Positions 54,774-63,296 are shown, numbered from the stretch's first letter. The stretch is 64,000 bases of DNA from Holophagales bacterium (GCA_016714815.1 JADKBZ010000033.1:1-64000), one strand, 5' to 3'. A program made the numbers and translations. Notes: generated from the sequence alone by a model not told the origin.

Positions 54774-55669
54774 TCAGAATCCCAGGGACAGCTCGAGACC
54801 GTAGTACCGGACCTCGTTGGCGTAGAACTGGCCGCGCGGATCGAACCCCCGGTACCACACCGCAAAGAGGCGCAGGCGACGGTGCCCCGGGTCGGGACGG
54901 CCGAACTGCAGGCCGGCCTTGGCGCTCGTGTCGATGGCCCAGTCGTGCTCCTCCAGGCTCTTCATGTCGATCCCGCCGACCAGCCGGCCTTTCCAGACGA
55001 ACGGCTTGCTCGCTCGATACTCCAGACCCCAGTGGGCGCTCGCCGGCTTCAGGTCGTCCGGTTCCTCGTGGATCAGGTATTCACCGCCGCCGTACACCCG
55101 CCATCCGCGCCACTCCTGGGAGTCGATCAGCTCGAGGGCTTCGAAGCTCAGGTTGATCCGGTCCGGAGGGTCGCCGCCGAGGAGCAGCTCGTCCCCGAGG
55201 TGAGAGCTCTGGTGATAGAGACGGAAGCGCACCGAAGGGCCTCCGTGCCGGAACGTGACGGGGATCCCGATGACGTAGCCGCGTTGACGAGGTTGTAGGA
55301 CGCGGTGCTCAGGTTGAACTGGGCGAAGATCGCTCCCACGAGGCCCAGCTGCAGGCCGTTTCCTTCGCGGCTTCCCGAGAACCTGTAGAGGCCGAACGTC
55401 TCGCCGAAACCGACGGACGCCAGCGTGTAGCTCGCACCCTCCGAGGTGAACTGGTTGAGGCTGACGAAGAACTGCGGCTGCTTCGGGTCGGCGAGGAGCG
55501 GCCGGAAGACGTCGCCGACGGGGAAGGCTCCCCGCTCTTCGACGGCCGGGAGCGAACTCGCGGCGGGCGGCTCGGCCCTCGCGGAGGGAGAGGGACTCCA
55601 CAGCGCGAGGAAGAGCAGGGCTCCGCACGAACGACCGGCCCGCTCGAGCCGGGAACGGGCGTGCCTCAA
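54774..55669 (-). pseudogene. DUF1207 outer-membrane protein gene broken by one missing base
   Basis: The two halves of a DUF1207-type protein are in different frames. The N-terminal half (TTG start at 55669, signal peptide ALLFLALWSPSPSARA) reads RPLLADPKQPQFFVS, LYRFSGSREGNGLQLGLVGA and ends YNLVNA. The C-terminal half resumes as YVIGIPVTFRHGGPSVRF, LYHQSSHLGDELLLGG, INLSFEAL, HEEPDDLKPA and ends YGLELSLGF. Restoring one base at about 55280 (GCGG-CTAC to GCGGACTAC) joins NLVNA to DYVIG. Without it the product would be truncated. DUF1207 proteins are beta-rich and likely outer-membrane. The TTG overlaps the upstream gene's stop (TTGA). Confidence 0.82.
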
Positions 55670-55854
55670 AGCCCCCGGTAGCGGCACGCGACCAGCAGGA
55701 GACCGAAGCCCAGGATCCAGGACCACGTCGCCACGACCGGTCCGGGCTGGATCAGGGCGAAGCGGGCGCCGAGAGCAACGGCGAAAAGGACGAGGCAGAC
55801 GATCCAGGTGCCGAGCTTCGGCGCGTTGGCCCGGGCAGACAGCTTCGTGTTCAT
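55666..55854 (-). CDS. Small two-helix membrane protein
   Basis: A 62-residue protein with hydrophobic segments at about 16-33 (TWIVCLVLFAVALGARFA) and 38-57 (PGPVVATWSWILGFGLLLVA), a basic N-terminus and a short RYRGL tail. No family recognised. It overlaps the DUF1207 gene by TTGA, so the two are likely coexpressed. Length and composition fit a real small membrane protein, but no ribosome site is obvious. Confidence 0.6.
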   Translation of the reverse strand: MNTKLSARANAPKLGTWIVCLVLFAVALGARFALIQPGPVVATWSWILGFGLLLVACRYRGL

Positions 55855-56026
55855 GTTTCCTCACGCTCCGCTCGTCTGGTTTGCAACTTCCAGACCAGGC
55901 TTCGACGCTTCCAGGAAGCCGGCCACGGTGAGAGGCGGCTGGGGAACCCTCCGCAGCCCGCCCCTGTACGCCCGGGTCCCGCACGCGTGGCGGGAGGCGG
56001 CGGAAGCGGCGTATCCGGGTCTCGGA

Positions 56027-56058
56027 ATACGTATAATCATTGTGGAGTTCGTACGTAC
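56027..56058 (+). promoter_or_regulatory. Toxin-antitoxin operon promoter with twin TACGTA palindromes
   Basis: TATAAT at 56032-56037 is a perfect -10 box. Two 8-base palindromes share the core TACGTA: ATACGTAT (56027-56034), overlapping the -10, and GTACGTAC (56051-56058), immediately before the antitoxin ATG. Their centres are 24 bases apart. This is a likely autoregulatory operator for the RHH-type antitoxin. No clear -35 is seen. Confidence 0.6.
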
Positions 56059-56292
56059 ATGTCGAAGCTCACGCTCAGCGTCGACGACGACGTCATCCAG
56101 CAGGCGAAGAGCTGGGCGGCGCGCGAAGGCACCTCCGTCTCCCAGCTCGTCGAGCGATACCTTCGGGAGGCCGCGACCTCCGGGCCCCGCCCCGACGAAG
56201 CCGCACCGCCCGTCCTACGCCGCCTCCGCGGTTGCCTGAAGGGCCTCGACGTCGAGGCGCACCGGTGCCACCTCGAGGAGAAGTACAGGTGA
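56059..56292 (+). CDS. Ribbon-helix-helix antitoxin (DUF6364-like)
   Basis: A 77-residue protein whose first 35 residues form a ribbon-helix-helix DNA-binding unit: strand KLTLSVDDDVIQQA, then WAAREGTSVSQLVERYLRE. The C-terminal part (LRRLRGCLKGLDVEAHRCHL) is the toxin-neutralising tail in such antitoxins. ATG at 56059 was chosen because the fold begins there; GGAG lies 11 bases above. Its stop overlaps the toxin start (GTGA), typical of type II toxin-antitoxin pairs. Confidence 0.87.
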   Translation: MSKLTLSVDDDVIQQAKSWAAREGTSVSQLVERYLREAATSGPRPDEAAPPVLRRLRGCLKGLDVEAHRCHLEEKYR

Positions 56293-56732
56293 AACGTCTC
56301 CTCCTCGACGTCCACGTCCTTCTCGACGTCCTCCTCGACCGCGACCCCTGGGCCGGGTCCGCCTCGGCCCTCTGGGCGGGCGTCGAGTCCGGGAAGGCGC
56401 GCGGTTTCATCCCCGCTCACGGCGTCACGACAATTCACTCTCTGATGCGCAAAGCCCGCGGTGGCCCCTTCGCCGACCGAGGCATCTCCGACCTCCTGTC
56501 GGTCTTCGACGTCGCCCGCGTCGACGCCGCCGTCCTGAAGGCGGCCCTCTCGCTCCGTTTCGCCGACTTCGAGGACGCCGTCTGCGCCGCCGCCGGCGGA
56601 GCTGCACGCTGCGACCTCCTCGTCACCCGCGACCCGGCCGGCTTTCGTGGTTCTCCCGTCGAGGTCGTCTCTCCGGGGGAAGCGCTCGTTCGACTCACCA
56701 GCCGCCAGAAGGCCGCCCCGCGCCGTCGATGA
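56289..56732 (+). CDS. PIN-domain toxin (VapC-like)
   Basis: A 147-residue PIN nuclease, presumed ribonuclease, held by the upstream antitoxin. Acidic residues match the family: Asp7 in LLLDVHVLLDVLL, Asp93 and Asp96 in FADFEDAV, Asp115 in LLVTRDPAGF. The usual DTN motif at position 7-9 is DVH here. GTG at 56289 overlaps the antitoxin stop; the stop overlaps the next small gene (ATGA). RNA target unknown. Confidence 0.87.
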   Translation: MKRLLLDVHVLLDVLLDRDPWAGSASALWAGVESGKARGFIPAHGVTTIHSLMRKARGGPFADRGISDLLSVFDVARVDAAVLKAALSLRFADFEDAVCAAAGGAARCDLLVTRDPAGFRGSPVEVVSPGEALVRLTSRQKAAPRRR

Positions 56733-56839
56733 AACGGATCGTCTCCGCGATCTCCCTCCTGGCCATCGTCTTCGCCCTCGCCTGGCACTTCGGCCTCCAC
56801 CAGCAGCTCCTCGAGCGGCTCCAGCGGGTCGCCAGGTGA
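56729..56839 (+). CDS. 36-residue membrane peptide
   Basis: A small gene whose ATG overlaps the PIN toxin stop (ATGA) and whose TGA is overlapped by the next GTG. The peptide has a basic N-terminus (MKR), one transmembrane helix (IVSAISLLAIVFALAWHF) and an amphipathic tail (LHQQLLERLQRVAR). I know of no described family. Overlaps on both sides support translation. It could anchor, or be a leader for, its neighbours. Confidence 0.65.
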   Translation: MKRIVSAISLLAIVFALAWHFGLHQQLLERLQRVAR

Positions 56840-58127
56840 CGCCCGGCGACTCTCAGTCGAAAGTCACTCCGGCGCCCTGGGGGCTTACCGAACCGCGTTT
56901 CAACTGGCCCTGTACTACCTTCCCCGGCCGACGCAGCCCCCTCTTTCCGCGCTGGAAAGGCTCCTCCTCCGCTTCCCGAATCTCCACCTCGAACGGAAAG
57001 GAGAGGCCGCCGGGAAGGCGAGCGTCCGTATAGCCGACTTCACCGTCGACAAGTACGCGCCGCCTGTCGTCGATTCGCTCCGCACCTGCGCCCACGGTCT
57101 GACGAAGGAGCAGGAAGAGTCGCTGCAGAAGACCGAAGAGGTCTTCGTTCTCGACTTCCGCTATCGCCCGGCCGAGGGCTTCGCCGTCCTCCACGAAGCG
57201 TACGAGCTCCTCCTGGCCCTCGCCCGAGAGACGGGCGGGCTCCTCTGGGACGAGGAAACCAGGGAAGTCTTCACGCCCGAGGCCTGGCAGGAGCGGCGAC
57301 TCGACCTCTGGAAGGGTCCTCTCCCCGACGCCCCTTCCCATTTCACGATCCACCTCTACCGGAGCGGCGAGCTTCTCCGGGCGATCAGCCTCGGGATGGG
57401 CAAGCTCGGCCTCCCCGACCTCGTCGTCGAGGAACTCCCCGCCGGCAGCTCCAGCTCCGTCGGCAATCTCATCAATCTCACCGCCCAGACCCTCCTCGAA
57501 AAGGGACGCCTCGACTCTCCCGGCTGCCTCCGCCTCGACGTCGCCACCCTGAAGAACGAACGCCTCCAGAAAGACATCTCCGCCTCATACCTGGATGGCG
57601 CCACCGGTCAAGCCGACCTCGCGTTCGTCCTCGGAACCAGGGAGGAGGGCGATCCGAACAACCGTCTCCTCGAGATCGACTTCCCGCCGGAAAGCGGCCC
57701 CTCCCGCCTCGAGGCCCAGGAGGCAGTCATCATTCGCCTGTTCGGCTCGGAGGACGCGATCACCTACGTGAACCACGACACAGAGGTCCTCGAAGCCAGC
57801 CGGAAGGCGAAACGGGAGTTCCCGCGCCTCGCCGCCCTCGCCCGGAAGGGCTTTGCCCCGGGCGAGCGGCTCCTCCTGAAAGCCCCCTTCGAGACGGACG
57901 CCGATGGCCGGGAGTGGATGTGGGTCGAGGTCGTCACCTGGAAAGGCGACGTCGTGAACGGAATCCTCCAGAACGACCCGTACGAGGTCTCGGGCCTGGC
58001 GGCCGGCGCCCGAGTCGAGTTCCGTTCATCCGACGCCTTCGACTACATCCACTACCTCCCTGACGGGAGCGAGCTGGGGAACGGGACGGGCGCGATCCTG
58101 AGGCGCCGCGAGGAAGGGAAGAAATGA
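56836..58127 (+). CDS. DUF2314-type protein, frameshift near the start
   Basis: About 430 residues once repaired. The C-terminal domain (LLLKAPFETD, REWMWVEVVTWKGDVVNGIL, VFDYI-type DAFDYIHYLPDG) is DUF2314; the first part is a conserved-looking alpha/beta region of unknown function (PSHFTIHLYRSGELL). No ATG, GTG or TTG opens this frame before 57396, yet protein-like sequence runs back to 56838. GTG at 56836, overlapping the previous stop, reads VTPGDSQSKVTPAPWG; adding one G to the GGGGG at 56879-56883 continues it as AYRTAFQLALYYL. The gene is therefore probably intact apart from one base. Confidence 0.75.
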
Positions 58128-58228
58128 TCGACTCCCCCCCCCTTCCCGGCGGTCTTCGGGAGTTCTCTCTCGGCCTCGAGGACGACTTTCGCAGCGGAGC
58201 CGCACCCGACGGCGAAACGAGGAGCTGA
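58124..58228 (+). CDS. 34-residue linker peptide gene
   Basis: An ATG overlapping the DUF2314 stop (ATGA) opens 34 codons ending in a TGA shared with the next ATG (TGATG). The peptide (MIDSPPLPGGLREFSLGLED and a short acidic tail) has no membrane segment and no known family. It contains a run of nine C at 58134-58142, so length errors are possible. It may exist only to carry ribosomes on to the metallopeptidase. Confidence 0.45.
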   Translation: MIDSPPLPGGLREFSLGLEDDFRSGAAPDGETRS

Positions 58229-59418
58229 TGCAGCACCTGCCCGGAGAAGAAGAACGCGAATGGCTTCTCGACGGCCTCGCCGAGCTGGTCCGCAAGGCCG
58301 GCCTCGCGCCATTCGTCGCCGCCCCGATTCTCGACACGACCCGCCGCTTCCTCCCCGAGCCCTACTCCCCCACCCTCCCGGCCGTCGACCGGCTCACGCG
58401 CCGCCTGATGCAGTACGCCGGACTCGGAAACCTCGACGTCCGGCTCGAGCCCTACACGCCGGAGGAGGCCGACGATCCGCACGCGCTGGCGTATTTCGCC
58501 GGGATCGAGAGGGGTACGGCGACCTTCGGAATCAACGTCGACCAGGTCGCGGACCTCGAGCCGATCGCGGGGGTGATGGCTCACGAGGTGGCTCACGCCT
58601 TCCGGCGACACCGGGGCCTCGCCATCGACGATCGCGAGGAGGAAGAGCTGCGGACGGACCTGACGGCGGTCTACCTCGGGCTCGGTGCCCTGACCGCAAA
58701 TTCGAGCTGGCGATACCGCTCGAGCGGCGAGATCCAGGGGTCGCACGTCGTGACGAGCTGGGTGACGACGGCTGCCGGCTATCTCCCTCCGCAGGCATTC
58801 TCCTTCGCTCTCGGCGCCCAGCTCGTCGCCCGGGACCCGGCCCCCCGCGAGTGGAGGCGGGTCCTCGCCTCGCTCGAGACGAACCAGCGGGCCTTCGCGC
58901 GGGCCGCCCTCGACGACCTTTCTTCGGACCGCGAGAAGCTGCTGCGCCGGCTGGGCCTGCCGGAGTCTTCGACCTGGCCCTCACCTGTCGCACCCGAGAC
59001 GGTCCTCAGGCCCCTGCCGCCGCCTCCCGACTTCGACGGCTGGGCCGACGAGCGAGAGAAGCCGGTTTCGAACGCCGGGAGGCCGGTCTTCCGGGTGCCC
59101 GAGGAGAACGTGATGGCCCCCATGACCATCCTCGGGTTTTTCGCGGCAACGGTGGGGATGGCTTTCACCGCCTTCGTCTTCGACTCGGCGTCGGGAGCGT
59201 TCGCCGGACTCGGCGGAGCGGCCATCGGGCTCTGGACTGGCCTTCGGCGGCGCCACGAGATCTGCTCGGACCCGGAATGCAGGACGAAGCTCCTGCCGGA
59301 CGCTGCCACCTGCCCCGGCTGTGGAGGGACGATCTCCGGGCGGATCAAAAGCGCAGACGATCGGCTCGAGGCGGAGGAGAGGCTCGCGGACGGTGCGGCC
59401 GGACCTCCCCCTCGCTGA
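58228..59418 (+). CDS. Membrane HEVAH zinc metallopeptidase with C-terminal zinc ribbon
   Basis: A 396-residue protein. HEVAH at 119-123 is a gluzincin-type zinc site, with acidic DLTAVYLGLG after it. Residues about 297-337 form two closely spaced hydrophobic segments. A zinc ribbon follows (Cys346, Cys351, Cys362, Cys365 in CRTKLLPDAATCPGCGG). It looks like a membrane-tethered protease facing the cytosol, not a clear HtpX or M48 member. Its ATG overlaps the upstream TGA. The last gene of the operon; nothing recognisable follows until tRNA-Leu. Confidence 0.75.
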   Translation: MQHLPGEEEREWLLDGLAELVRKAGLAPFVAAPILDTTRRFLPEPYSPTLPAVDRLTRRLMQYAGLGNLDVRLEPYTPEEADDPHALAYFAGIERGTATFGINVDQVADLEPIAGVMAHEVAHAFRRHRGLAIDDREEEELRTDLTAVYLGLGALTANSSWRYRSSGEIQGSHVVTSWVTTAAGYLPPQAFSFALGAQLVARDPAPREWRRVLASLETNQRAFARAALDDLSSDREKLLRRLGLPESSTWPSPVAPETVLRPLPPPPDFDGWADEREKPVSNAGRPVFRVPEENVMAPMTILGFFAATVGMAFTAFVFDSASGAFAGLGGAAIGLWTGLRRRHEICSDPECRTKLLPDAATCPGCGGTISGRIKSADDRLEAEERLADGAAGPPPR

Positions 59419-59550
59419 GAGACGCGGGTCCGGGAGGCGCCGAGCCAGCCTGGATCACCTCCCGAGTTTCTGCGGCAGGATTTCGAAGCCTGCGGGCAAC
59501 GCCCAGGCAACCGTCTCCGGGGTCCTTTCCCGCCCATTCGTCGAACCCAT

Positions 59551-59634
59551 TGCCGGAGGAGGGATTCGACCCTCACGACCCTTGCAGGTCTGGGGCTTTT
59601 AAGGCCCCTGCGTCTGCCGTTCCGCCACTCCGGC
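59551..59634 (-). tRNA. tRNA-Leu (UAA)
   Basis: An 84-nt class II tRNA without encoded CCA. Acceptor GCCGGAG/CTCCGGC, discriminator A, long variable arm, anticodon stem GGGGC/GCCCC with loop CTTAAAA giving anticodon UAA. Reads UUA and UUG codons, which are rare in this GC-rich genome. Confidence 0.95.
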
Positions 59635-59655
59635 CCTTCGAGAAAAGCCTCTGCT

Positions 59656-60594
59656 TCAGGCCGGCGTGCCCGCGCCGACCGGCGTGAGCCAGCCGAAGCG
59701 GTCTGCCACCTTCCCTTCGACGAGGTCGAAGAAGGCCTGCTGGATCCGGGCCGTGACCGGCCCCCGGCGGCCGGCCCCGACGACGATCCGGTCGACGGAG
59801 CGGATCGGCGTGACTTCGGCCGCGGTGCCGGTGAAGAAGAGCTCGTCGGCCGCGTAGAGCATCTCGCGGGGAATCGCCCGCTCTTCGATCGGGATCCCCA
59901 GCTCGGCCGCGATCTTCAGGACCGAGTCGCGCGTGATGCCGGGGAGGGCCGACGAGGAGAACGGCGGCGTCGTGAGCCTGCCCTTCCAGACGACGAAGAG
60001 GTTTTCTCCCGAGCCTTCGGAGACCCGGCCGGTGTCGTCGAGGGCGATCCCCTCCTCGTAGCCGTTGACGATCGCTTCCATCTTGATGAGCTGGCTGTTG
60101 GCGTAGTTGGCCGTCGACTTGGCCATCGCGGGCATGGTGTTGGCGCCGAGCCGGGTCCACGACGAGACGCAGACGTCGACGCCCTTGTCCATCGCCTCGG
60201 GACCGAGGTACTTGCCCCACGGGTAGCAGCCGATCATCACGTCGACCGGGTTCGGGAACGGGTTCACGCCGAGCATGCCGAAGCCCCGGTAGGCGAGGGG
60301 CCGGATGTAGCAGGCTTCGAAGCCGTTCGCGCGGATCGTCTCGAGCGTGGCGGCCTTGAGCTCCTCGAGCGTCCAGGGGATCTCCATCCGGTACATCTTC
60401 CCGGACCAGAAGAGGCGGTCGAGGTGCTCGTCGAGGCGGAAGACCTCGGAGCCCCGCGCCGTGCGGTAGCACCGGATCCCCTCGAAGACCCCCGAGCCGT
60501 AGTGGAGCGCGTGCGTGAACACGTGGACCTTCGCATCCGCGAAGTCCACGAGGCTTCCGTTCATCCAGATCTTCTTTACGTCCTCGAAGGCCAT
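59656..60594 (-). CDS. ilvE: Branched-chain amino acid aminotransferase
   Basis: PLP-dependent fold type IV transaminase for valine, isoleucine and leucine. Characteristic stretches are KVHVFTHALHYGSGVFEGIR, YIRPLAYRGFGMLGVNP, the catalytic lysine in ANYANSQLIKMEAI, and EGSGENLFVVWKGRL. Length 312 is normal. ATG at 60594 has AGGAGGGG three bases above. TATCAT about 17 bases upstream is a fair -10. Confidence 0.95.
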   Translation of the reverse strand: MAFEDVKKIWMNGSLVDFADAKVHVFTHALHYGSGVFEGIRCYRTARGSEVFRLDEHLDRLFWSGKMYRMEIPWTLEELKAATLETIRANGFEACYIRPLAYRGFGMLGVNPFPNPVDVMIGCYPWGKYLGPEAMDKGVDVCVSSWTRLGANTMPAMAKSTANYANSQLIKMEAIVNGYEEGIALDDTGRVSEGSGENLFVVWKGRLTTPPFSSSALPGITRDSVLKIAAELGIPIEERAIPREMLYAADELFFTGTAAEVTPIRSVDRIVVGAGRRGPVTARIQQAFFDLVEGKVADRFGWLTPVGAGTPA

Positions 60595-60643
60595 CGACCC
60601 CTCCTGCCCGGGATGATATCCGCCGGGGTCGGGAGGAGCCGGC

Positions 60644-61354
60644 TCAGGGAGTGTCGTCGTCGACCAGGCGGACGAGCGCGGCGACCACCGCGGTCTCGAG
60701 GCGCAGGATCCGGCTCCCGAGGCCGAACGGCACCGCGCCGGCACCGTCCAGGAGAAGCTCCTCGCCGGCGTCGAAGCCCCCCTCGGGGCCGACGGCCACG
60801 GCGGCCTCGAGGCCCGGGGCCGCCGCGGCAGCGAGCCTGGGCGCGCCCGGCCGGGCGACGAAGAGCGGCCCGACGCAGAGCCCGAGAGCGGCGGCGAGAC
60901 TCTGCGGGGCGAGGACCCAGGGAACGACGCTCCGGTCGCACTGCTTCACCGCTTCGGCCGCGATCCGGCGGAGCCGGTCGAGCTTCGCGGCGACCGCAAC
61001 GACGTGAGGCCGCTGGGAGCGGGCGGCGGCGACGAGAACGAACCGTGCGGCGCCGCACTCGGTCCCCTTCTCCACGGCCCACTCCACGCGGGCGAGCTCG
61101 CCGACTCCGAGGAGAACGGTCACGCGGCGCGACGGCTCGCCGTGCGTCCCCGAGAGCCCCTGCACGACGGCCTCCCGGCCGTCCCCGGAGAGAAGCGCTT
61201 CGGCGCGCACGCCGGCACCGTCGAGGAGGACGATCTCCTCGCCCGGGCGGACCCGGGTGACCCTGAGGTGGCGCGACTCCGCGTCCGGGAGCATCACCCG
61301 CTCTCCCGCCACGAGGCGGGCCCCGGGGACGAGGACCCGCGGCGGAGAGCTCAC
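60644..61354 (-). CDS. rsmE: 16S rRNA m3U1498 methyltransferase
   Basis: SPOUT-family enzyme that methylates U1498 of 16S rRNA. The SAM-binding knot is VAVGPEGGFDAGEE followed by LGSRILRLETAVVAAL; the middle has ARSQRPHVVAVAAKLDRLRRIAAEAVKQCDRSVVP. Length 236. GTG at 61354 overlaps the prmA stop (GTGA), fixing the start. The prmA-rsmE pair is a very common neighbourhood. Confidence 0.95.
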   Translation of the reverse strand: MSSPPRVLVPGARLVAGERVMLPDAESRHLRVTRVRPGEEIVLLDGAGVRAEALLSGDGREAVVQGLSGTHGEPSRRVTVLLGVGELARVEWAVEKGTECGAARFVLVAAARSQRPHVVAVAAKLDRLRRIAAEAVKQCDRSVVPWVLAPQSLAAALGLCVGPLFVARPGAPRLAAAAAPGLEAAVAVGPEGGFDAGEELLLDGAGAVPFGLGSRILRLETAVVAALVRLVDDDTP

Positions 61355-62157
61355 GGCCGTACCGAGAGAGTGCCGAGCCACTCCCCCTCGGAGGCGAGCC
61401 GTCTCGGAACGAGTCCCGCTCTTTCGAGGAGGCGAAGGAATTCGGCCTCGCGCGCCACGAGCTGACCGGCCGTCACGAGGAGGCCGCCCGGAGGGAGGAG
61501 TGCCGCGAGTCCGGGAAGGAGCGGACCGACCTCCTCGTGGAGCATGTTCGCGACGACGAGGCCGAAACGCGCGCCGGGCGAGAGGCTTTCGAGGAGGCCT
61601 CCCCAGAACGCGCAGCCGTCGAGGCCGTTTCGCCGGACGTTCACGCGCGAGGCGAGCGGCGCCTCGAGGTCGAGGTCGAACCCGAACGCCCGCCGGGCGC
61701 CGGCCGTTCGCGCGGCGAGCGCGAGAGTCCCCGCGCCGCAACCGACGTCGAGGACGGTTCCTCCGGCGGGGACCGAAGAGAGGAGGAGCCGGAGCGCGAG
61801 CCGGGTCGACTCGTGCGAGCCGGTTCCGAAGGCCCTTTCGGCAGGGAGGTGAAGGCGGCGGCGGTCGCCCGGATCCGCCGTGGGCGGTTCGTGCGGATCG
61901 AGGACGAGGCCGCTCACGGCGACGGGCCGCTGAAGGGCCGCCGCCTCGGCGACCCAGTCCCTCTCGGGCTCTACTTCCCGTTCGAGAATCCCGATGCCGG
62001 CCGCGCCGAGCCGTGCCGACGCCTCTTCGGCCTCGTCTTCCGAGACCCAGACGGAGAGGACTCCGGCGCGAATGCTCCACGAGACGAAGAGGTCGGCGAG
62101 GACCTCCTCCAGGGCCGGTTCCGAGGTGGGCAAAAGAGTGAACCGAACGGCCGGCAT
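61351..62157 (-). CDS. prmA: Ribosomal protein L11 methyltransferase
   Basis: Methylates L11 using SAM. The SAM-binding motif VLDVGCGAGTLALAA is preceded by AFGTGSHESTRLALRLLL and followed by VVANMLHEEVGPLLPGL, as in PrmA (the usual NILA motif is altered to NMLH). The N-terminal 80 residues form the substrate-recognition domain. Length 268. It sits seven bases after the dnaJ stop region and overlaps rsmE. Confidence 0.93.
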   Translation of the reverse strand: MPAVRFTLLPTSEPALEEVLADLFVSWSIRAGVLSVWVSEDEAEEASARLGAAGIGILEREVEPERDWVAEAAALQRPVAVSGLVLDPHEPPTADPGDRRRLHLPAERAFGTGSHESTRLALRLLLSSVPAGGTVLDVGCGAGTLALAARTAGARRAFGFDLDLEAPLASRVNVRRNGLDGCAFWGGLLESLSPGARFGLVVANMLHEEVGPLLPGLAALLPPGGLLVTAGQLVAREAEFLRLLERAGLVPRRLASEGEWLGTLSVRP

Positions 62158-62164
62158 CGCCGCC

Positions 62165-63280
62165 TCAGGAGGAGAAGAGGTCCCTGAGCTTCTCGAGGAA
62201 CCCCTTTTCCTCGCGGGTCGGGCTGCCCGCCTCCTCCTTCATCAGGTCCGCCAGCTTCTGGACGGCCTTCTTCTGCTCGGAAGAGAGCTTCTTGGGGACC
62301 CGGATGGTGACGACGACGTGCTGGTCGCCGCGGCCGCGGCCGTCAACCCTCGGAATACCCTTCCCGCGGAGGGTGAAGGCCCTGCCCGCGGCGGTTCCGG
62401 CGGGGATCTCGAGCTCCTCGTCGCCGTGGAGCGTCGGGACCGTGCACGTTCCGCCGAGGACCGCCACCGGGTAGGGAACGGCCCACGGCAGGACGACGTC
62501 GTAGCCCTCGCGGCGGAACTGCTCGTGCGCCTCCACGGAGAGGACGACGTAGAGGTCGCCGGTATGTCCCCCGGCGCGACCGTGGTTCCCCTCGCTCGTG
62601 AGCCGGAGCCGGGCCCCGGTGTCGACGCCGGCGGGGATCGCGATCGTGAGCGTCCTTTCGCGGAGGGTCCGTCCCTCCCCCTGGCAGTCGTGGCAGGGGT
62701 CCTTGAGCTTCTCTCCGGCTCCCTGGCATTCGGGACAGGGCCTTTCCATGGCGAAGAAGCCCTGGCGGTACTGGACCCGGCCCCGACCGCGGCAGACGCC
62801 GCACGTGACCGTTCCGCTCCCCCCCTTGCCGCCCGTGCCGTGGCAGGCGTCGCAACGCTCGTAGCGGCGCATCGGCAGGCTCTTCTCGGCGCCGAAGGCG
62901 GCTTCCTCGAAGGTCAGCGTCAGGTCAGCGCGGAGGTCCTCGCCCGGCGCCCGGCGCCCGCGGCGCCCGCCACCGGTCCCCATGCCGAAGAAGTCTCCGA
63001 GGATGTCGGCGAAGTCGACGAAGGCGTTCGGGTCGAATCCGCCGGCGCCCCTGTTCCCCTCGTGCCCGTAGCGGTCGTAGCGGGCTCGCTTCTCGGTATC
63101 GGAGAGGATGGAATAGGCCTCCGCCGCCTCCCGGAACCGCTGCTCCGCCTCGGAGTCGCCGGGATTGCGGTCGGGGTGGTGGTTGAGCGCCAGCTTGCGG
63201 TACGCCGACTTGATCTGGTCCGGCGTGGCGTCGCGGGCGACGCCGAGGACCTCGTAGAGATCGCGGGATGTCGTGCTCAC
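62165..63280 (-). CDS. dnaJ: Chaperone protein DnaJ
   Basis: Hsp40 co-chaperone. J domain with HPD (residues about 6-70; NHHPDRNPGDSEAEQRFREAAEAYSIL), a Gly/Phe-rich region (GAGGFDPNAFVDFADIL), four zinc motifs (CDACHGTG, CGVCRGRG, CPECQGAG, CHDCQGEG) and the C-terminal peptide-binding domains. Length 371. It is 16 bases below dnaK, the standard dnaK-dnaJ pair; grpE may lie beyond the window. Confidence 0.97.
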   Translation of the reverse strand: MSTTSRDLYEVLGVARDATPDQIKSAYRKLALNHHPDRNPGDSEAEQRFREAAEAYSILSDTEKRARYDRYGHEGNRGAGGFDPNAFVDFADILGDFFGMGTGGGRRGRRAPGEDLRADLTLTFEEAAFGAEKSLPMRRYERCDACHGTGGKGGSGTVTCGVCRGRGRVQYRQGFFAMERPCPECQGAGEKLKDPCHDCQGEGRTLRERTLTIAIPAGVDTGARLRLTSEGNHGRAGGHTGDLYVVLSVEAHEQFRREGYDVVLPWAVPYPVAVLGGTCTVPTLHGDEELEIPAGTAAGRAFTLRGKGIPRVDGRGRGDQHVVVTIRVPKKLSSEQKKAVQKLADLMKEEAGSPTREEKGFLEKLRDLFSS

Positions 63281-63296
63281 CTGGGGCCTTTCGAGG

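Noticed and set aside
59419..59550. Possible extra gene after the metallopeptidase
   Set aside because: No open frame with a start and ribosome site; a plain spacer before tRNA-Leu.
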